DNA from: Haematococcus lacustris
Lineage: Eukaryota > Chlorophyta > Chlorophyceae > Chlamydomonadales > Haematococcaceae
Direction of reading: 5' to 3'
Length of the DNA stretch: 64,000 bases
Assembly: GCA_030144725.1 (NCBI GenBank)
Contig: JASKMD010000011.1
Location: 6,964,812 to 7,028,811, forward strand
This document shows positions 36,815-47,575 of this stretch, piece by piece. The translations under genes and the position numbers were made by a program. The number at the start of each line of letters is the position of its first letter. The stretch's first letter is position 1. The notes below the pieces were generated by a model. That model saw only the letters and a program-made list of their open reading frames with translations. It had not been told where the DNA came from and searched no databases.

Positions 36815-37369
36815 ATGCAGAGCGCAGATACTATGCGCAGAACCTGAGCCTGCAACCCCAGCACTTCGAACATCAAGCCTCGCACCCCGCACCTCGCATC
36901 TCGGCCCATGTCTAACATTTCTCGGCTGGTGCTCTGCGCAAGAGCCAGGAGGTGCAGCCAAGGGAAGCAGCTAGGCAGCGCAGCAAGGAGCAGCAAAGAG
37001 CAGCAAGGAGCAGCGAGGAGCAGTTGGATGCGGCACCCTTCCCAACCCCTCCACCACCACCCTCGCCCTACATCCACCCCTATTTCCCCTGCACACACAC
37101 CACCCTGCAGATAGTGAGTGGCTCGCTTTTTCAGTTGTGTGCGTAGCCTGACCACATGCATGAACTTCTTTGCTGCAGGGTTTCATGGTCACAACCATCC
37201 CCTTTCCAACAACCACCACTCTCACTTTCGCCACAATGCAACACCCTCTACCTATCTTGCAGCCTGGAGCAAGCCCTCCCACCCTCCCCCCAAGCTCCGC
37301 CACCACCACAACCACCACCTCCTAAGCCCCTCCCCTCCCCAGACCCTCCCTTCCCTCCCCTCACCAGAC

Positions 37370-37566
37370 CCTCCCTCCCCCTCCCCTCCCCAGACCCTCC
37401 CCTCCCCTCCCCTCCCCTCCCCTCCCCTCCCCTCCCCTCCCCTCCCCTCCCCTCCCCTCCCCTCCCCTCCCCTCCCCTCCCCTCCCCTCCCCTCCCCTCC
37501 CCTCCCCTCCCCTCCCCTCCCCTCCCCTCCCCTCCCCTCCCCTCCCCTCCCCCTCCCCTCCCCTCT
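37370..37566. repeat. CCCCT pentanucleotide array
   Basis: A nearly perfect run of about 35 CCCCT units (TCCCC phase) inside the transposon, all pyrimidine on the plus strand. Confidence 0.9.
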
Positions 37567-39020
37567 TGAGCACTTGCGTTGAGCAAGTGTACACCGCAGC
37601 AGCCTCCCTCCCCCCGCAGCCATGAGCCATCTCCATGAGCAGCAACTAAGAGCAGATGCAAAAGCAGCAAGTTGGAGGCGCTTGGAGTGGCAGCCAGGAC
37701 TTTCGGTGAGTGCGCATGCTGTTAGGGTGTCAGCCGAGCCTGCCAAACTCTGGTCATGCATGTCCTGCCATGGCTTGGTGGTTGCTAGCTTATTCATCTG
37801 CTTGCTGGCTGATGTTTGCTTGCAGTTGTCAATAGCTGGGGCATGACAACAGTAGCATGGCTTGGTGATTGCAAGCAAGGCGGCAGCGGCATAGAGCAGC
37901 AAGCAACAAGGAGCCAGCAAGGACCGTACCCTCCCCGTACCCCGTACCCTTCCCCATCCCACCACCACCACTTCCAAGTCTGCCACCCACCTACCCTCCT
38001 CCCCTCTCCTCTCCCCCACCACGCACCTAGCAGCCTATGGAGGAGCAGCCTGAGCTAGTAGCATAGAGCAGACAGCATGGAGCGGGCAGCATGGAGCGGG
38101 TGGTGCTGCCAGTGGTGATGGTGCTGCTGCTAGTGCTGCTGCTGTTGTTGTTGTTGCTGCAGCTCCTTGAGCTGCTGAGCAGCCTAGTAGTAGCAACCAA
38201 CCCAGTTTGGGGACATGGGGCAGGGGGAGCAAGTCACCTACTTCCCCCCCTCCCCTTACCCTCACCCCACGGCACACGCTGCAGCCCCTTCCCAACCCCA
38301 CCCAGCAGCCCTTGGCGTACCAGCTTGGAGCAACAGGGATAGGGGCACCTAGCAGCAAGCTCTGCTGCTTATGGAGCATGGCCAGCTGCTTGTCTGGCTG
38401 CAGCACATGATTGTCGTGTGCAAAGAGGCATGCGATGAGCCTGAGCCGCATGGTGAGGCTGAGTCAGGGCAGCTGTAGCAGTCATTGCAATTAGAGCGGT
38501 TGTTCAATATCAAACAACACATGCAGAGGCTACACATACAAGGCTGAGGGCATGCACATGAGCTAGGAGGGCAGGGGTACAACTCACCACTTGTATAATC
38601 CCTGATAACATGGTGGTCATGTAATGCTATCCAACCAACCGCGTATGTAATTCCTAACCGTTGAGAGCTGACCTAACTAGACTTCCAGAGCCACCTGGTC
38701 CCAACCTATGCATACCATGCATGTCACCAGCCGCGGTTGGAATAGTAGCTCTTTGTTGACGCCCAGGCCAAATAGCCTAGCCAAATAGGAAGGGCCGCGC
38801 CTAAGCCTAGACTTTCCAGCCTAAACACTGCCAGCACCACCCCGCTTCCTAGCCAACACAACAGCTGTGGTGCACTCTGATGTAAGCCAGCACAGTTGGT
38901 GTGGCCAACACTCTGATGCCAGCCAACACAACTACCGTAGTGACTGTGGCACACTGTGACACCACCCCGCCATAGCTTATTGCGCATCTACATACCTCGG
39001 CTATCACGTTTGCAGCATGA

Positions 39021-39520
39021 GCGCATCACCGCGTGGTGGTGGTGTCCATACAAGGGGCATGTGGCTCACCACACCCTAGCATGTGGCTGGATCTGGTGAG
39101 CCTCCACTATAGGTACCATCCGTAGTCCAACTGGCTGTGACACATTGGGCGTGGATCACTGCCAGGCCTGCACTTGCTTTGCATGACCGTGATGCATACA
39201 TGCAAAGGGGGTATGTAGAAGGTGGCTACCACATTTGCAGCATTAGCGCATCACCGCGTGGTGGTCTTGTCCATACAAGGGGCATGTGGCGCACTACACC
39301 CTAGCATGTGGCTAAGTCTGGTGAGCCTCCACTACAGGTACCATCCGTGGTCCAGCTAGCTGTGACACATTGGGTGTGGATCACTGCCAGGCTTGCACTT
39401 GCTTTGCATGACCGTGATGCATACATGCAAAGGGGGTTTGTAGCAGGTGGCTACCACATTTGCGGCCTTAGCGCATCACCGCGTGGTGGTGTTGTCCATG
39501 AAAGGGGCGTAGGAATCGTT
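39021..39520. repeat. 225-base tandem repeat, about 2.2 copies
   Basis: The anchor GCGCATCACCGCGTGGTGG recurs at 39021, 39246 and 39471, exactly 225 bases apart, with a few substitutions between copies. The unit carries the near-palindrome CACCGCGTGGTG. It lies inside the transposon and may be an internal subterminal-type array. Confidence 0.85.
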
Positions 39521-39689
39521 TGAGAAGAGGATACACGGCTAATGACCACCACCGTTGTCTTCATTACATCTTGACCATTCACAGCTTACAAATCACGTTG
39601 ATTTTTGAATTCACAGCTTACAAATCACGTTGTTTTTATTAACCACGTTGTTTCTTGAAAGCTTTTGCTAATACAAGACTGAACTGCCA

Positions 39690-40020
39690 CACACCTACAT
39701 CCTGCTGATGCTGTCCATGCACTGCTCATGCACTCCAGCCTGCTGCTCTTGCTGCTGCTCATGCACCACAACACACCTACATCCTGCTGCTGCTGCTGCT
39801 CATGCACTGCAGCACATGCACTCCAGCCTGCTGCTGCTGCTGCTCATGCACTGAAGCACACCTGCAGCCTGCTGCTACCTGCACTGCCACACACCTACAG
39901 CCTGCTGCTGCCACACACCTACAGCCTGCTACTGCTGCCCATCCACTGCTGCTGTCCTTGCACTGCTGCTCATACACTATAGCCTGCTGCTGCTGCTGCT
40001 GCTGCTCATGCACTGTACTA
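39690..40020. repeat. CTGCTG-rich degenerate repeat block
   Basis: Degenerate repeats built from CAGCCTGCTGCTGCTGCTCA, CATGCACTGCAGCACA and CACACCTACA, with varying spacing. Non-coding. Confidence 0.7.
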
Positions 40021-40028
40021 CATTCACT

Positions 40029-40740
40029 GCAGCCTGCAGGGCAGGGCAGGGCAGGGCAGGGCTGGGAGGGGGTGGGGCAGGGCTGGGTAGGGCAGGGAGG
40101 GGCAACGCAAGGCTGGGAGGGGGTTGGGCAGGGCTGGGAGGGGGTTGGGCAGGGCTGGGCAGGGAGGGGCAATGCAAGGCTGGGAGGGGGTGGAGAAGGG
40201 CTGGGAGGGGGTGGGACAGGGCTGGGCAGGGAGGGGAGGGGCAACGCAAGGCTGGGAGGGGGTGGGGCAGGGCTGGCAGGGGGTTGGGCAGGGCTGGGCA
40301 GGGAGGGGAGGGGCAATGCAAGGCTGGAAGGGGGTGGAGAAGGGCTGGGAGGGGGTTGGGCAGGGCTGGGCAGGGAGGGGAGGGGCAATGCAAGGCTGGA
40401 AGGGGGTGGAGAAGGGCTGGGAGGGGGTGGGACAGGGCTGGGAGGGGGTGGGGTGGGGTAGGGTTATGCAGGGAGGGAAGGGGCAACGCAAGGCTGGGAA
40501 GTGGTGGGGCAGGGCTGGGAGGGGGTGGGGCAGGGCTGGGTAGGGAGGGGAGGGGAGGGGCAACGCAAGGCTGGGAGGGGGTCCGGCAGGGCTGGGCTGA
40601 GGCGGCGAGGGGCAACGTAAGGATGGGCTGCGGTGGGGCAGGGCTGGGCTGGGGTGGGGCAGGGCTAAAAGAGGGTGGGGCAGGGCAGGGCAGGGAGGGG
40701 AGGGGCAATGCAAGGCTGGGAGGGGTGGGGCAGGGCTGGG
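40029..40740. repeat. G-rich minisatellite with higher-order structure
   Basis: A basic unit of about 17-20 bases (GGGCAGGGCTGGGAGGGGGT) is arranged into longer units of about 67-95 bases, each marked by GGCAA(C/T)GCAAGGCTGG. About nine long units are present. All frames are open on both strands, so any translated product is an artefact. Confidence 0.85.
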
Positions 40741-40869
40741 TATCGAACCATGAACATTAGCACATGTCGGAGGGCAGCGTCTCCTGCCATGGAGACCCCT
40801 CCACCAAACAAGGAGAAGTAGTGCTGCATGAGACCGATGTCATACCAAGTATGAATCTGGATTTGACTG

Positions 40870-41250
40870 CTAGGCCAACAAAAGAAGTGCACACTCCTTG
40901 CAGCCAGTGCACTGCCAAACAGTTAGCGAAAAGCAATGATGAAGATCGATGTACTCCACCTCCTCATGTCTCTCCACTTGCTGCAATGGTGACAGTCCAG
41001 CTGAGCTTGCTGCATGCTGTGCTGCATGCTGCTCCCAAGCTAAGTCAAGTTGCTCCTGCATGGCAGCCTGTAGGGCTGCTCTCTTGCTTGTGAGAAGCTG
41101 CTCATGTGCAGGAGCTGAGGCGGCATAGTCAAACCGACGCTGTGTCTCATTCTGACGGGCTGCAGTGTCAGAACGCTCCTTGCTGATAGCCCACTTGACC
41201 CAGCCCTTTGTTGGGGCTGGGGCTGGTCGTCGAATGCAAGCATATCAGGC
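40870..41250 (-). pseudogene. Remnant resembling the N-terminal Cys cluster region of a KDZ-type transposase
   Basis: A 126-codon minus-strand frame (no ATG at its start, stop at 40870) looks like genuine protein. It has a helical stretch NETQRRFDYAASAPAHEQLL, AWEQHAAQHA, then YIDLHHCFSLTVWQCTGCKE with a C-x-x-C pair. The order (a basic helical region, then a beta-type line ending in paired Cys) is reminiscent of the cysteine-cluster domains that precede KDZ (Kyakuja-Dileera-Zisupton) transposases in algae. The rest of the enzyme is missing; the frame ends at the minisatellite. This is a family impression, not a proven match. Confidence 0.4.
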
Positions 41251-41453
41251 ATGTATAGCTCAGCTGCCCCAGGTGCCCACTGTCCCCATCCCGCCACCCG
41301 TTGCCCAACACGACCAACATGCTTCTTGGCAGGTCGGGGCTGCTCTTGTGCTGACGGTGGATGCTTTCAAATGCTGTCCGCCCTTCATCCTTCTGCGGAC
41401 AGCTCGGAAAAACAGGCATGACCCAAATGAGCCATCGCCGCGGCGGGCTGAAA

Positions 41454-41759
41454 TCCGTCTGCGGTCACGGGCTGCTCGCCAGCTGCTGTTCCTGCTGAGG
41501 TTTCTGCTGTGGCTGGGCTTGTCGCATCTAGCGTGGTGGCAATTGATGCTGCGAGCGCTGCGGCCCACGCTGCACAACCTAGCAATAGCAGTGCAATCAA
41601 TCCTAGCACGCGTGCGGTGCGAGCGCACAGGTGCGCACAGGTGCCCAGGAAGGTGGCGCAGTACAGCGGGCGGGATGCGGTTGGGCGGTTGGAAGGTCCC
41701 CCTATGAGGGGGAGCGACCTCCCCCCCACAGGGGGAGGTCCTCATGGGAGACCTGATTG
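41454..41759 (-). repeat. Right terminal inverted repeat of the transposon
   Basis: 306 bases, the inverted partner of 36509-36814, followed directly by the second CAGCATG. Confidence 0.88.
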
Positions 41760-41993
41760 CAGCATGTTCCAGGAAGGCATCCCTTGCGGGAGGTGCTCAA
41801 CGGGAGGTGGCCAGTGTGGTATGTCTTATCCCTATCGCGGGCAGCGCGGGCCTCTCAAGAAGCCTTTTCTATTGCGCTCCGCTTCGGTGAGGTCCGGCTG
41901 TAGTGCCTCGTCGCGGTCAGTTATGTCGAAGTCGGGGTCCTCCGGTACTGCTCTAGGCCCACCCACACCGGTTCGTCTCTTCTTCCTCGCCAT
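41760..41993 (-). pseudogene. 5' part of the broken gene, right side of the transposon
   Basis: On the minus strand ATG 41991-41993 opens a frame starting MARKKRRTGVGGPRA and PEDPDFDITDRDEALQPDL. The frame stops at 41832. Before the transposon edge a different frame reads ARDAFLEHA and would continue, without a break, into the coding frame at 36508 if the transposon and one target copy were absent. The whole therefore looks like one gene split by the insertion, with at least one additional frame problem or unseen intron between 41832 and 41790. Its ATG lies head-to-head with the Gln-rich gene on the plus strand, under 60 bases from that gene's possible start. Confidence 0.45.
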
Positions 41994-42050
41994 AAACAAC
42001 AGCAACGCGAGGCAGCTACATATAGTACGGATTTCGTGTTTGTCGCACAC

Positions 42051-44861
42051 ATGTCCACACACATGCCGTTCCATAAACGTTTCCTGCCAAGCTGTTCTCA
42101 TGGCCATGGCCTAGCTGCTAAACATCTTGCCGTGGCGCCGGGTGCTGTGTACGCAGCGTGCGACTTCAGCATGCACAAGACAGCCTTGGGGTTTAGCTCT
42201 GCGGGGAATGTTGAGCTCTATGGCAGCACGCTGCGGGAGCTGATGCAGGCTACGGGTGATCAAAGCATCACCGCCACTCAGCTGCAGCGTGGCGCTCAAG
42301 CTGGGTCGATCCCTCCACAGCTCTTGCACTCGTTGCGACTGGAGAACCCAGCACCTGCGTCGGAGCTGCTGCAGCAAGTTGCTGTATCAGGCTCAGCAGC
42401 AGCCAAGCAGCACCAGATGCTTGCAGCGCAGCAGGCTCAGGCGCAAGTGCGTTTAGCTTCCGCGATGGGCAGCATGCTGCAAGGTCAGCCTGGCCACCCT
42501 CGCCAAACCGTTCACCTAAACCAGCCAGCAGTTCTGGATGGCATGACGTCGTCCGCACAACTGCTGGCTTTGCGGGGAGTTTTTCAAAATGGGCTTTGTA
42601 AGCAGCATTCAGTGGCAGCAGCTGCTGCCAACAAAGTTCGTCTCCTGCAGGCTGCTGCCAATAAGGCCCATGTACCGCAACCCTCAGCAGCACTGCAACA
42701 GATCCAGCAAGCTCAGCAGAAGCGAGCTCAGCAGCTGCAATCCTACAACCAGCTGAAGAATGCTATTGCTCATAGCACCCACTTCGCCCAGTTGCAACAG
42801 CACCACATCCCTGCCGCTGAACAGGCAATGAACAATGCAGCTTATGTGCAGCAGCTACAATTGCAGGAGGCATTAGTTAAACAGGAGAGCTTTGGGCAAT
42901 ACCATGCCCAGCTCCTTGCCATGCATCATCATCAGCAGCATCTACAGGGCCAGCGTCAAACCCTCGATGCAGGCAATGCCTCGACAGAGCTGCTCATGTT
43001 GCATAGTGTGCAACAACAGCTGGCGCATAATGCAGCCAGCCCTGCTCTCACTGCTGCTCAATTGCAGTCTCTGGCTAACTCAAATGCTGCCCAGGCTATC
43101 CTGCAGGCCAGAGCCAGCAGCACAGATGTCAATGGCATGGGAACCATGCAAACTGCAATGCTGTCTGTGGCAGCAGCAGCCAACCAGCAGCAAATGCAGT
43201 GTCAGGCAGCTGCCCACCTAAGCACAGAGGCGCTGACAGCCAACTTGCACAGCCACTTTCTGCGGCAGCAGCGGCAGCAGGCTCCTGCCAGCCAATGCGC
43301 CGAGGGTGCTCTGCCCTCTCTGGCTGTAGCTCAGCAGCAGCCCCATGGCAGCATGGTCTCTGCCTCAGGTGCTTGTAGCGGCGCTTACGCTGTACTGGGC
43401 AATAAAAGCGTCAGCAGGCCCTTCCCTGTTCAACCTGAGGCTGGCAACTCTGCGGTCAGCAGCAACAGTGCTGGCGGCATGCATGCCGCTACTACCATTG
43501 CTGCCAACACGGAGCAGCGCCGCCTGGCCCTGGCCTGCGTGGCGCTGCAGCTGGCACGGGGTGGCATTTCAGTGGAGCAAGCGATTAGCCGCGGTGTCAT
43601 GGGCGGCATGTCTGTGACAGACGTGCAGTTCGTCGTGGAGTGCTACAATGCTGAGCGTGAGCGCATGCAGGCTGCAGGTCAGCCCTCTGCAGCAGTGCAC
43701 CCCGGCGCTTCCTTGCCCTCTATGCCCAGCAGCAGCAGCCTGCGGCCCCCTGATGCGCCTAGCCCGCCCAGGCCCCGTCATGCAGGGGGTGGGACAGGGT
43801 CAGGGCATCCCAGCATGCAGTATGGAGGTGCTGCACAGTTTGCTGGCATGCATTGGCGGCAGAACATGCCTGCTATGGCTGCAAAACAGTCCTCCTCAAA
43901 TCTGCAGCTGAGCAACATGGTTCCGACCCTGCAGCCAGCAGAGCCACCGGCTGGCAGTGCTTGGGTGGGCAGCAACACATTCCGCCCAGTTCAACGCCTG
44001 GCAGGCCAGATGAGCAGCGTCAATAGCACCATCTTTGCAAACAACCTGATCAAGGAGGTGGCAGCTGCGCAGCAGCAGGGTGACAGCTGGCCGCCAGGCG
44101 TCTCTGCTAATGCTGGTGCTGCACCCCTGACCAGCCAGGGCTCAAACCACACCTTGTCTCAGCCTTGCTCTACCACAGCCTCCGCAGATGCGCTGAATGT
44201 TCTGCCACAGCAGCTGCAGCTGCAGCCCTCCCAACAGCCTGGTGATGGCGGTGGTGTGGATGCTGTCACAGCAGCTGCCAGGCAGCTGGAAGCAGAACGC
44301 TTTGGCTGTGCCATGCCTGAGTGCCCTCCTCCTGGCTTCAACGCGTTTGCCTATGACTTCTTTGACACCAGTGGTGCTGGTGGTGGCAGACTGGGCAGCA
44401 TCTCAGGTGAGCCTTCTGTCAAGAGCATCAAAGGGGTCAAGGTTAGGCTCACCAGAGGTCAGCATCATGATGGGGAGCTTCCACACTAGGAGATTCATCC
44501 TTGGTGAACAGCAGAATTGACGTGCTACACCTCACCTCAGTAAACGTTCTCCGGGAATGGGCTTGTCAATGATAGCAAGCGTGGTGTACAGTCTACCACA
44601 CTGTTTTGAACATGAGTGTGACTAATCCCAGCGCTCTCTTTCCTGGTACCCTGGCTTGCAGTGGCCCCTAAAGGGCTGCTGGAATCGTTGGAGCCTGACA
44701 ACCCAACCTGCCTGAGCCCTCGCTCGCTCAGTCACTGTGAGAACTCACCCTCCTCTGCTTCTGGCCTTGGTGGTGCTTCAGATGTGGCAGAGGACATGAC
44801 GGCTGGCAAGGGAGTGGCCTCAGCTGCATGGGACGCCTCACTACAGGTTCAGTTACTGTGA
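42051..44861 (+). CDS. Gln/Ala-rich protein, possible transcription co-regulator
   Basis: A long exon ends at 44406 with a phase-1 donor. It joins 44662-44861, which ends at TGA 44859-44861. The combined length is about 850 residues. The start is uncertain: ATG 42051 is the first in frame, but an acceptor near 42156 (GTGTACGCAG) or a later ATG at 42172 is possible. Composition is dominated by Gln, Ala, Ser and His, with many QQ and LQ steps. The only non-repetitive block is near residues 490-545: RRLALACVALQLARGGISVE, then SVTDVQFVVECYNAERERMQ, a helical segment of a kind that could bind a partner. Cys and charged residues are few, and there is no DNA-binding domain I can see. Mediator-like or chromatin-linked roles would fit the composition but are not shown. 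Confidence 0.6.
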
Positions 44862-46700
44862 GAGCTGCCTGAGGATGGCCTCACAGCTCCCCATACCCTG
44901 GCATTGGCCGCTGGCACTGCCTCTGCCTGCTCTGGCAGCTCAGCCGGGAGTGCTTGACACACGGTGATGTCTGTGCCTTTGGAGGGCAATGCAGTCCTAG
45001 GTTGGCTGGTGGCAGAGGGAGGGGAGGGGAGGGGAGAGGAGGCTGGGGAGGAGCCTGATGTTGTGAGGCTGCTGCTGGCCAACCTTGACCTGGGTCTGAC
45101 TTGTTTTGAGAGCTGGCCAGGAGGTGGGTCCCTTCAAGGGAGTCGGCGGTCCGTCGTGCGGAGTGCGTACCCTCATTCTGGCAATCGTAAGAAGCCTCCA
45201 GGGTGCTTATTAAGCTGATATAGTTATCACAATGTCTCTTGGCAGCATGATGAGCGCTCATGCATGCATGATATGCTGGGTGACATGCCACTGCAGCCAG
45301 CCAGGATAGTGCCATGCACGTTTTCTTTGCATGAGGGCCACTGGCAATGGAGGGTGCCTCCTTTAGGGAGAGTGGATTATGCTTTCTATTGTGTGCACTC
45401 GCGCTGCTCTCCATTCCTGAGGCCTGCTTGCTGCCAGTAGTGCTTGAGCCTTGAAGAAATGGGTGGGCCACTTTGCTGCACTGAGTGCACCAAGTCATGC
45501 ACCAGTGCACCAAGCACATAAGTAGACATCTGTCCGCTAGTGTTACATGCTCAGCTAGAGAGCTTGTGAAGGACTTGCCAGACATAAGCTCAGAGAGATG
45601 TGATGCCCCCTGACTGCATGCATCACATGCCATGGCCCTACATCACTGACAGGGTGGAGCGATTTACATACATGGGGTCTCAGTGTCAGAGCTGGGTGGC
45701 GCATCACATGCATGCATGTCCTACACAGTTTGGTCAGATTCAGTGCTGTTGCTTAAAGGCTGGCAGTGACGTTCAGAGGTGTGCAACACCATGCAGTGAA
45801 CTGTGACAGAGGTCATTGCCGTGGCAGAAGCGCAAGTAGTTAAGCTTGGATGCGGGTGCTGTGGGCTAGAGCTTTTTGTGTCAGGTAGTGGCATAACAGT
45901 AGAGGGCAGGCTATGTCGAGCTTCTGTTGTGGTATGACTCGCCATTCTGTTGGGCCCACACAGGCTTGCGTCGAGAGGCACACAAGCAGGCCAGTGCAAG
46001 TTGCATCATGAGAGTGTCACACGTCACCACACTATGACTCCTTAGCGATGATTGTTTTCTCAACACGCATATCTTGCCCTCACTTGCCAATGACAGTGAT
46101 GGTCGTGTGTGCCCCTGCTTTTGCCGCTGCTGCTGCTGGTGATGCGTGGCCTGTTGTGTCATGGCTGCATGCTTGTTTCTGATGCACCTTCATTGACTTG
46201 CGGCGTACTGTGCTGCTTGTTAGTCAGGGCAGCAACCATTGTCCTGGGTGGCTGCAGAACACTGCATGGACATATCTTATCGCATGAACAGACATGGCAC
46301 CAGCCACTATTGGTTCTGTATTGTTACAAAAGATACTATTTGTGTTTTCACCGGTGCAGTGTTGAAAAGCTGCCACGCAATAACAGCATGACTAGGTATG
46401 CTGTTAGATTAACAGCATGAATGTTTAGAGAGTTTCAAGTGCATGGGCTGTTGTAATGGACACTACTCAGGACTGACGTTTGGAAGTTGTATACGAAGCT
46501 GAGTTTCTTGTAGGCTACAAGGACAGGGTGTACTCTCATGCGGAATAACCTTTGCTCCACTGTCAGCGCCAGCCTTGTGTTGCTTTGCGCGTGTAGGAGA
46601 TCACAGGGGCTCATCCCCGTGCCTGGACAGGAGTTTTGGGTCAGCACTGCCTGATAGGTCCCCAGCCGCACTGTGGCACCGCCTATCGCGCCGCTGATCC
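44862..46700. other. Intergenic, no supported gene
   Basis: A 250-codon minus-strand open frame (44881-45633) is present, but its composition (Cys, His and Ser rich, no conserved block) and its overlap with the 3' untranslated region of the Gln-rich gene argue against a gene. Short purine tracts near 45016-45045 and TGCATGCATG runs are seen. Nothing else is supported. Confidence 0.4.
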
Positions 46701-46732
46701 TGTTCACTGATCAAGTCTCGCTCCGCTACGCC

Positions 46733-47575
46733 GCACTGTAAGCTGTCTCCGCTGATGACTCCGTTGAGGTCTCCGCTGAGGTCTCCGCTGCAGGTCCCAA
46801 CTGTCAGCAGCTAAGGACGTGTCATCAAATGCAACGGCTGTCAAAGGACGGACACGCGCACAGTGTGACAGCGGACAGCATGAAAAGCTCCGTTTGCCAC
46901 AGATTGCCATCTTAGTTGGAGCAGGCGTGGCGGCCTGCTCCGATTACTGCTCGGGCCCCAAGCTGCCACCGCGGGTTAAGGTAAGCACTAGCAGCAGCCC
47001 GTCTCACAGCAGCAGCCCCGCACTATAGCAGCAGCCCCGCACTATAGCAGCAGCCTCGCACTATAGCAGCAGCCCCGCACTTGTTAGCCCCGCACTATAG
47101 CAGCCCGCACTATAGCAGCCCGCACTACAGCACTTAGCCTTCTAAACCATTGCTTGTGCTTGTGTTCGCAGATCGACGCGCTAATTCGTGACCGCGCAAT
47201 TCGTAAACAATGGTACACGGCCCCGTAGAATGGCAAACGGCCAGGCCTCTCTGAAAGGTGAGACCCTTGCCCTGGTTGCCCCGCACTTAGCACTTGTTGC
47301 CCCGCACTTAGCACTTGTTGCCCCGCACATAGCCCCGCACATAGCCCCGCACTCTAAGCAAGCCCCGCACACTAAGCCCCGCACACAGCCCCCACACTCC
47401 TGCACTCCACCCTAATGTCCCCGTGCTCTTTGTGCCCGCAGGTATCGCCGGCTGGGGGCGGTTGATTAAATTCCCGTGTCCACAGAGCGCGTCAGTGCTC
47501 TCAAAGCCCAGCCCAAGAGACCCTGGCGAACTCGAGGGTTGGTTAGGGTAGGAAGGTTTCGCCAGGCTGTCAGCC
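46733..47575 (+). pseudogene. Possible exon remnants of a mobile-element or orphan gene
   Basis: A plus-strand frame ends at a good donor (GTTAAG|GTAAGC, intron from 46981) and contains CDSGQHEKLRLPQIAILVGA and GPKLPPRVK. A second exon-like block starts after an acceptor at 47171 with IDALIRDRAIRKQWYTAP but runs into TAG. A shifted frame then gives RMANGQASLKG before another donor, and a third block follows an acceptor at 47441. The splice sites are good but the frame is broken, so this looks like a recently decayed gene. Element-encoded ORFs in algae have this exon style; no family named. Confidence 0.35.
46986..47141. repeat. AGCAGCAGCCCCGCACTAT tandem repeat
   Basis: Seven or eight units of about 19 bases, some shortened, fill most of the first intron of the pseudogene candidate. 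A related CCCCGCAC(T/A)TAGCA repeat fills its second intron at 47277-47400, so both introns carry versions of the same CCCCGCACT core. Confidence 0.8.

Larger units (their letters stand above)
36509..41759. mobile_element. DNA transposon with 306-bp terminal inverted repeats
   Basis: The left repeat 36509-36814 and the right repeat 41454-41759 are inverted copies of equal length with only scattered mismatches. The ends read CAATCAGG...CCTGATTG. Directly outside both ends is the same heptamer, CAGCATG (36502-36508 and 41760-41766), a target-site duplication. Each repeat begins with a G/C-rich hairpin (GGACCTCCCCC...GGGGGGAGGTC). The interior holds no intact transposase. It contains pyrimidine tracts, a 225-base tandem repeat, a G-rich minisatellite, and a 126-codon remnant with a KDZ-transposase-like look. 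It is therefore probably a non-autonomous or decayed copy. A 7-bp duplication is unusual for the common superfamilies, so I do not assign one. Confidence 0.85.

Noticed and set aside
39777..40760. Long open frames on both strands across the G-rich minisatellite
   Set aside because: They are repeat translations; the frames overlap each other and change with unit length.
44881..45633. 250-codon minus-strand frame
   Set aside because: Cys/His/Ser-rich composition with no conserved block, and it overlaps the 3' untranslated region of the gene on the other strand.
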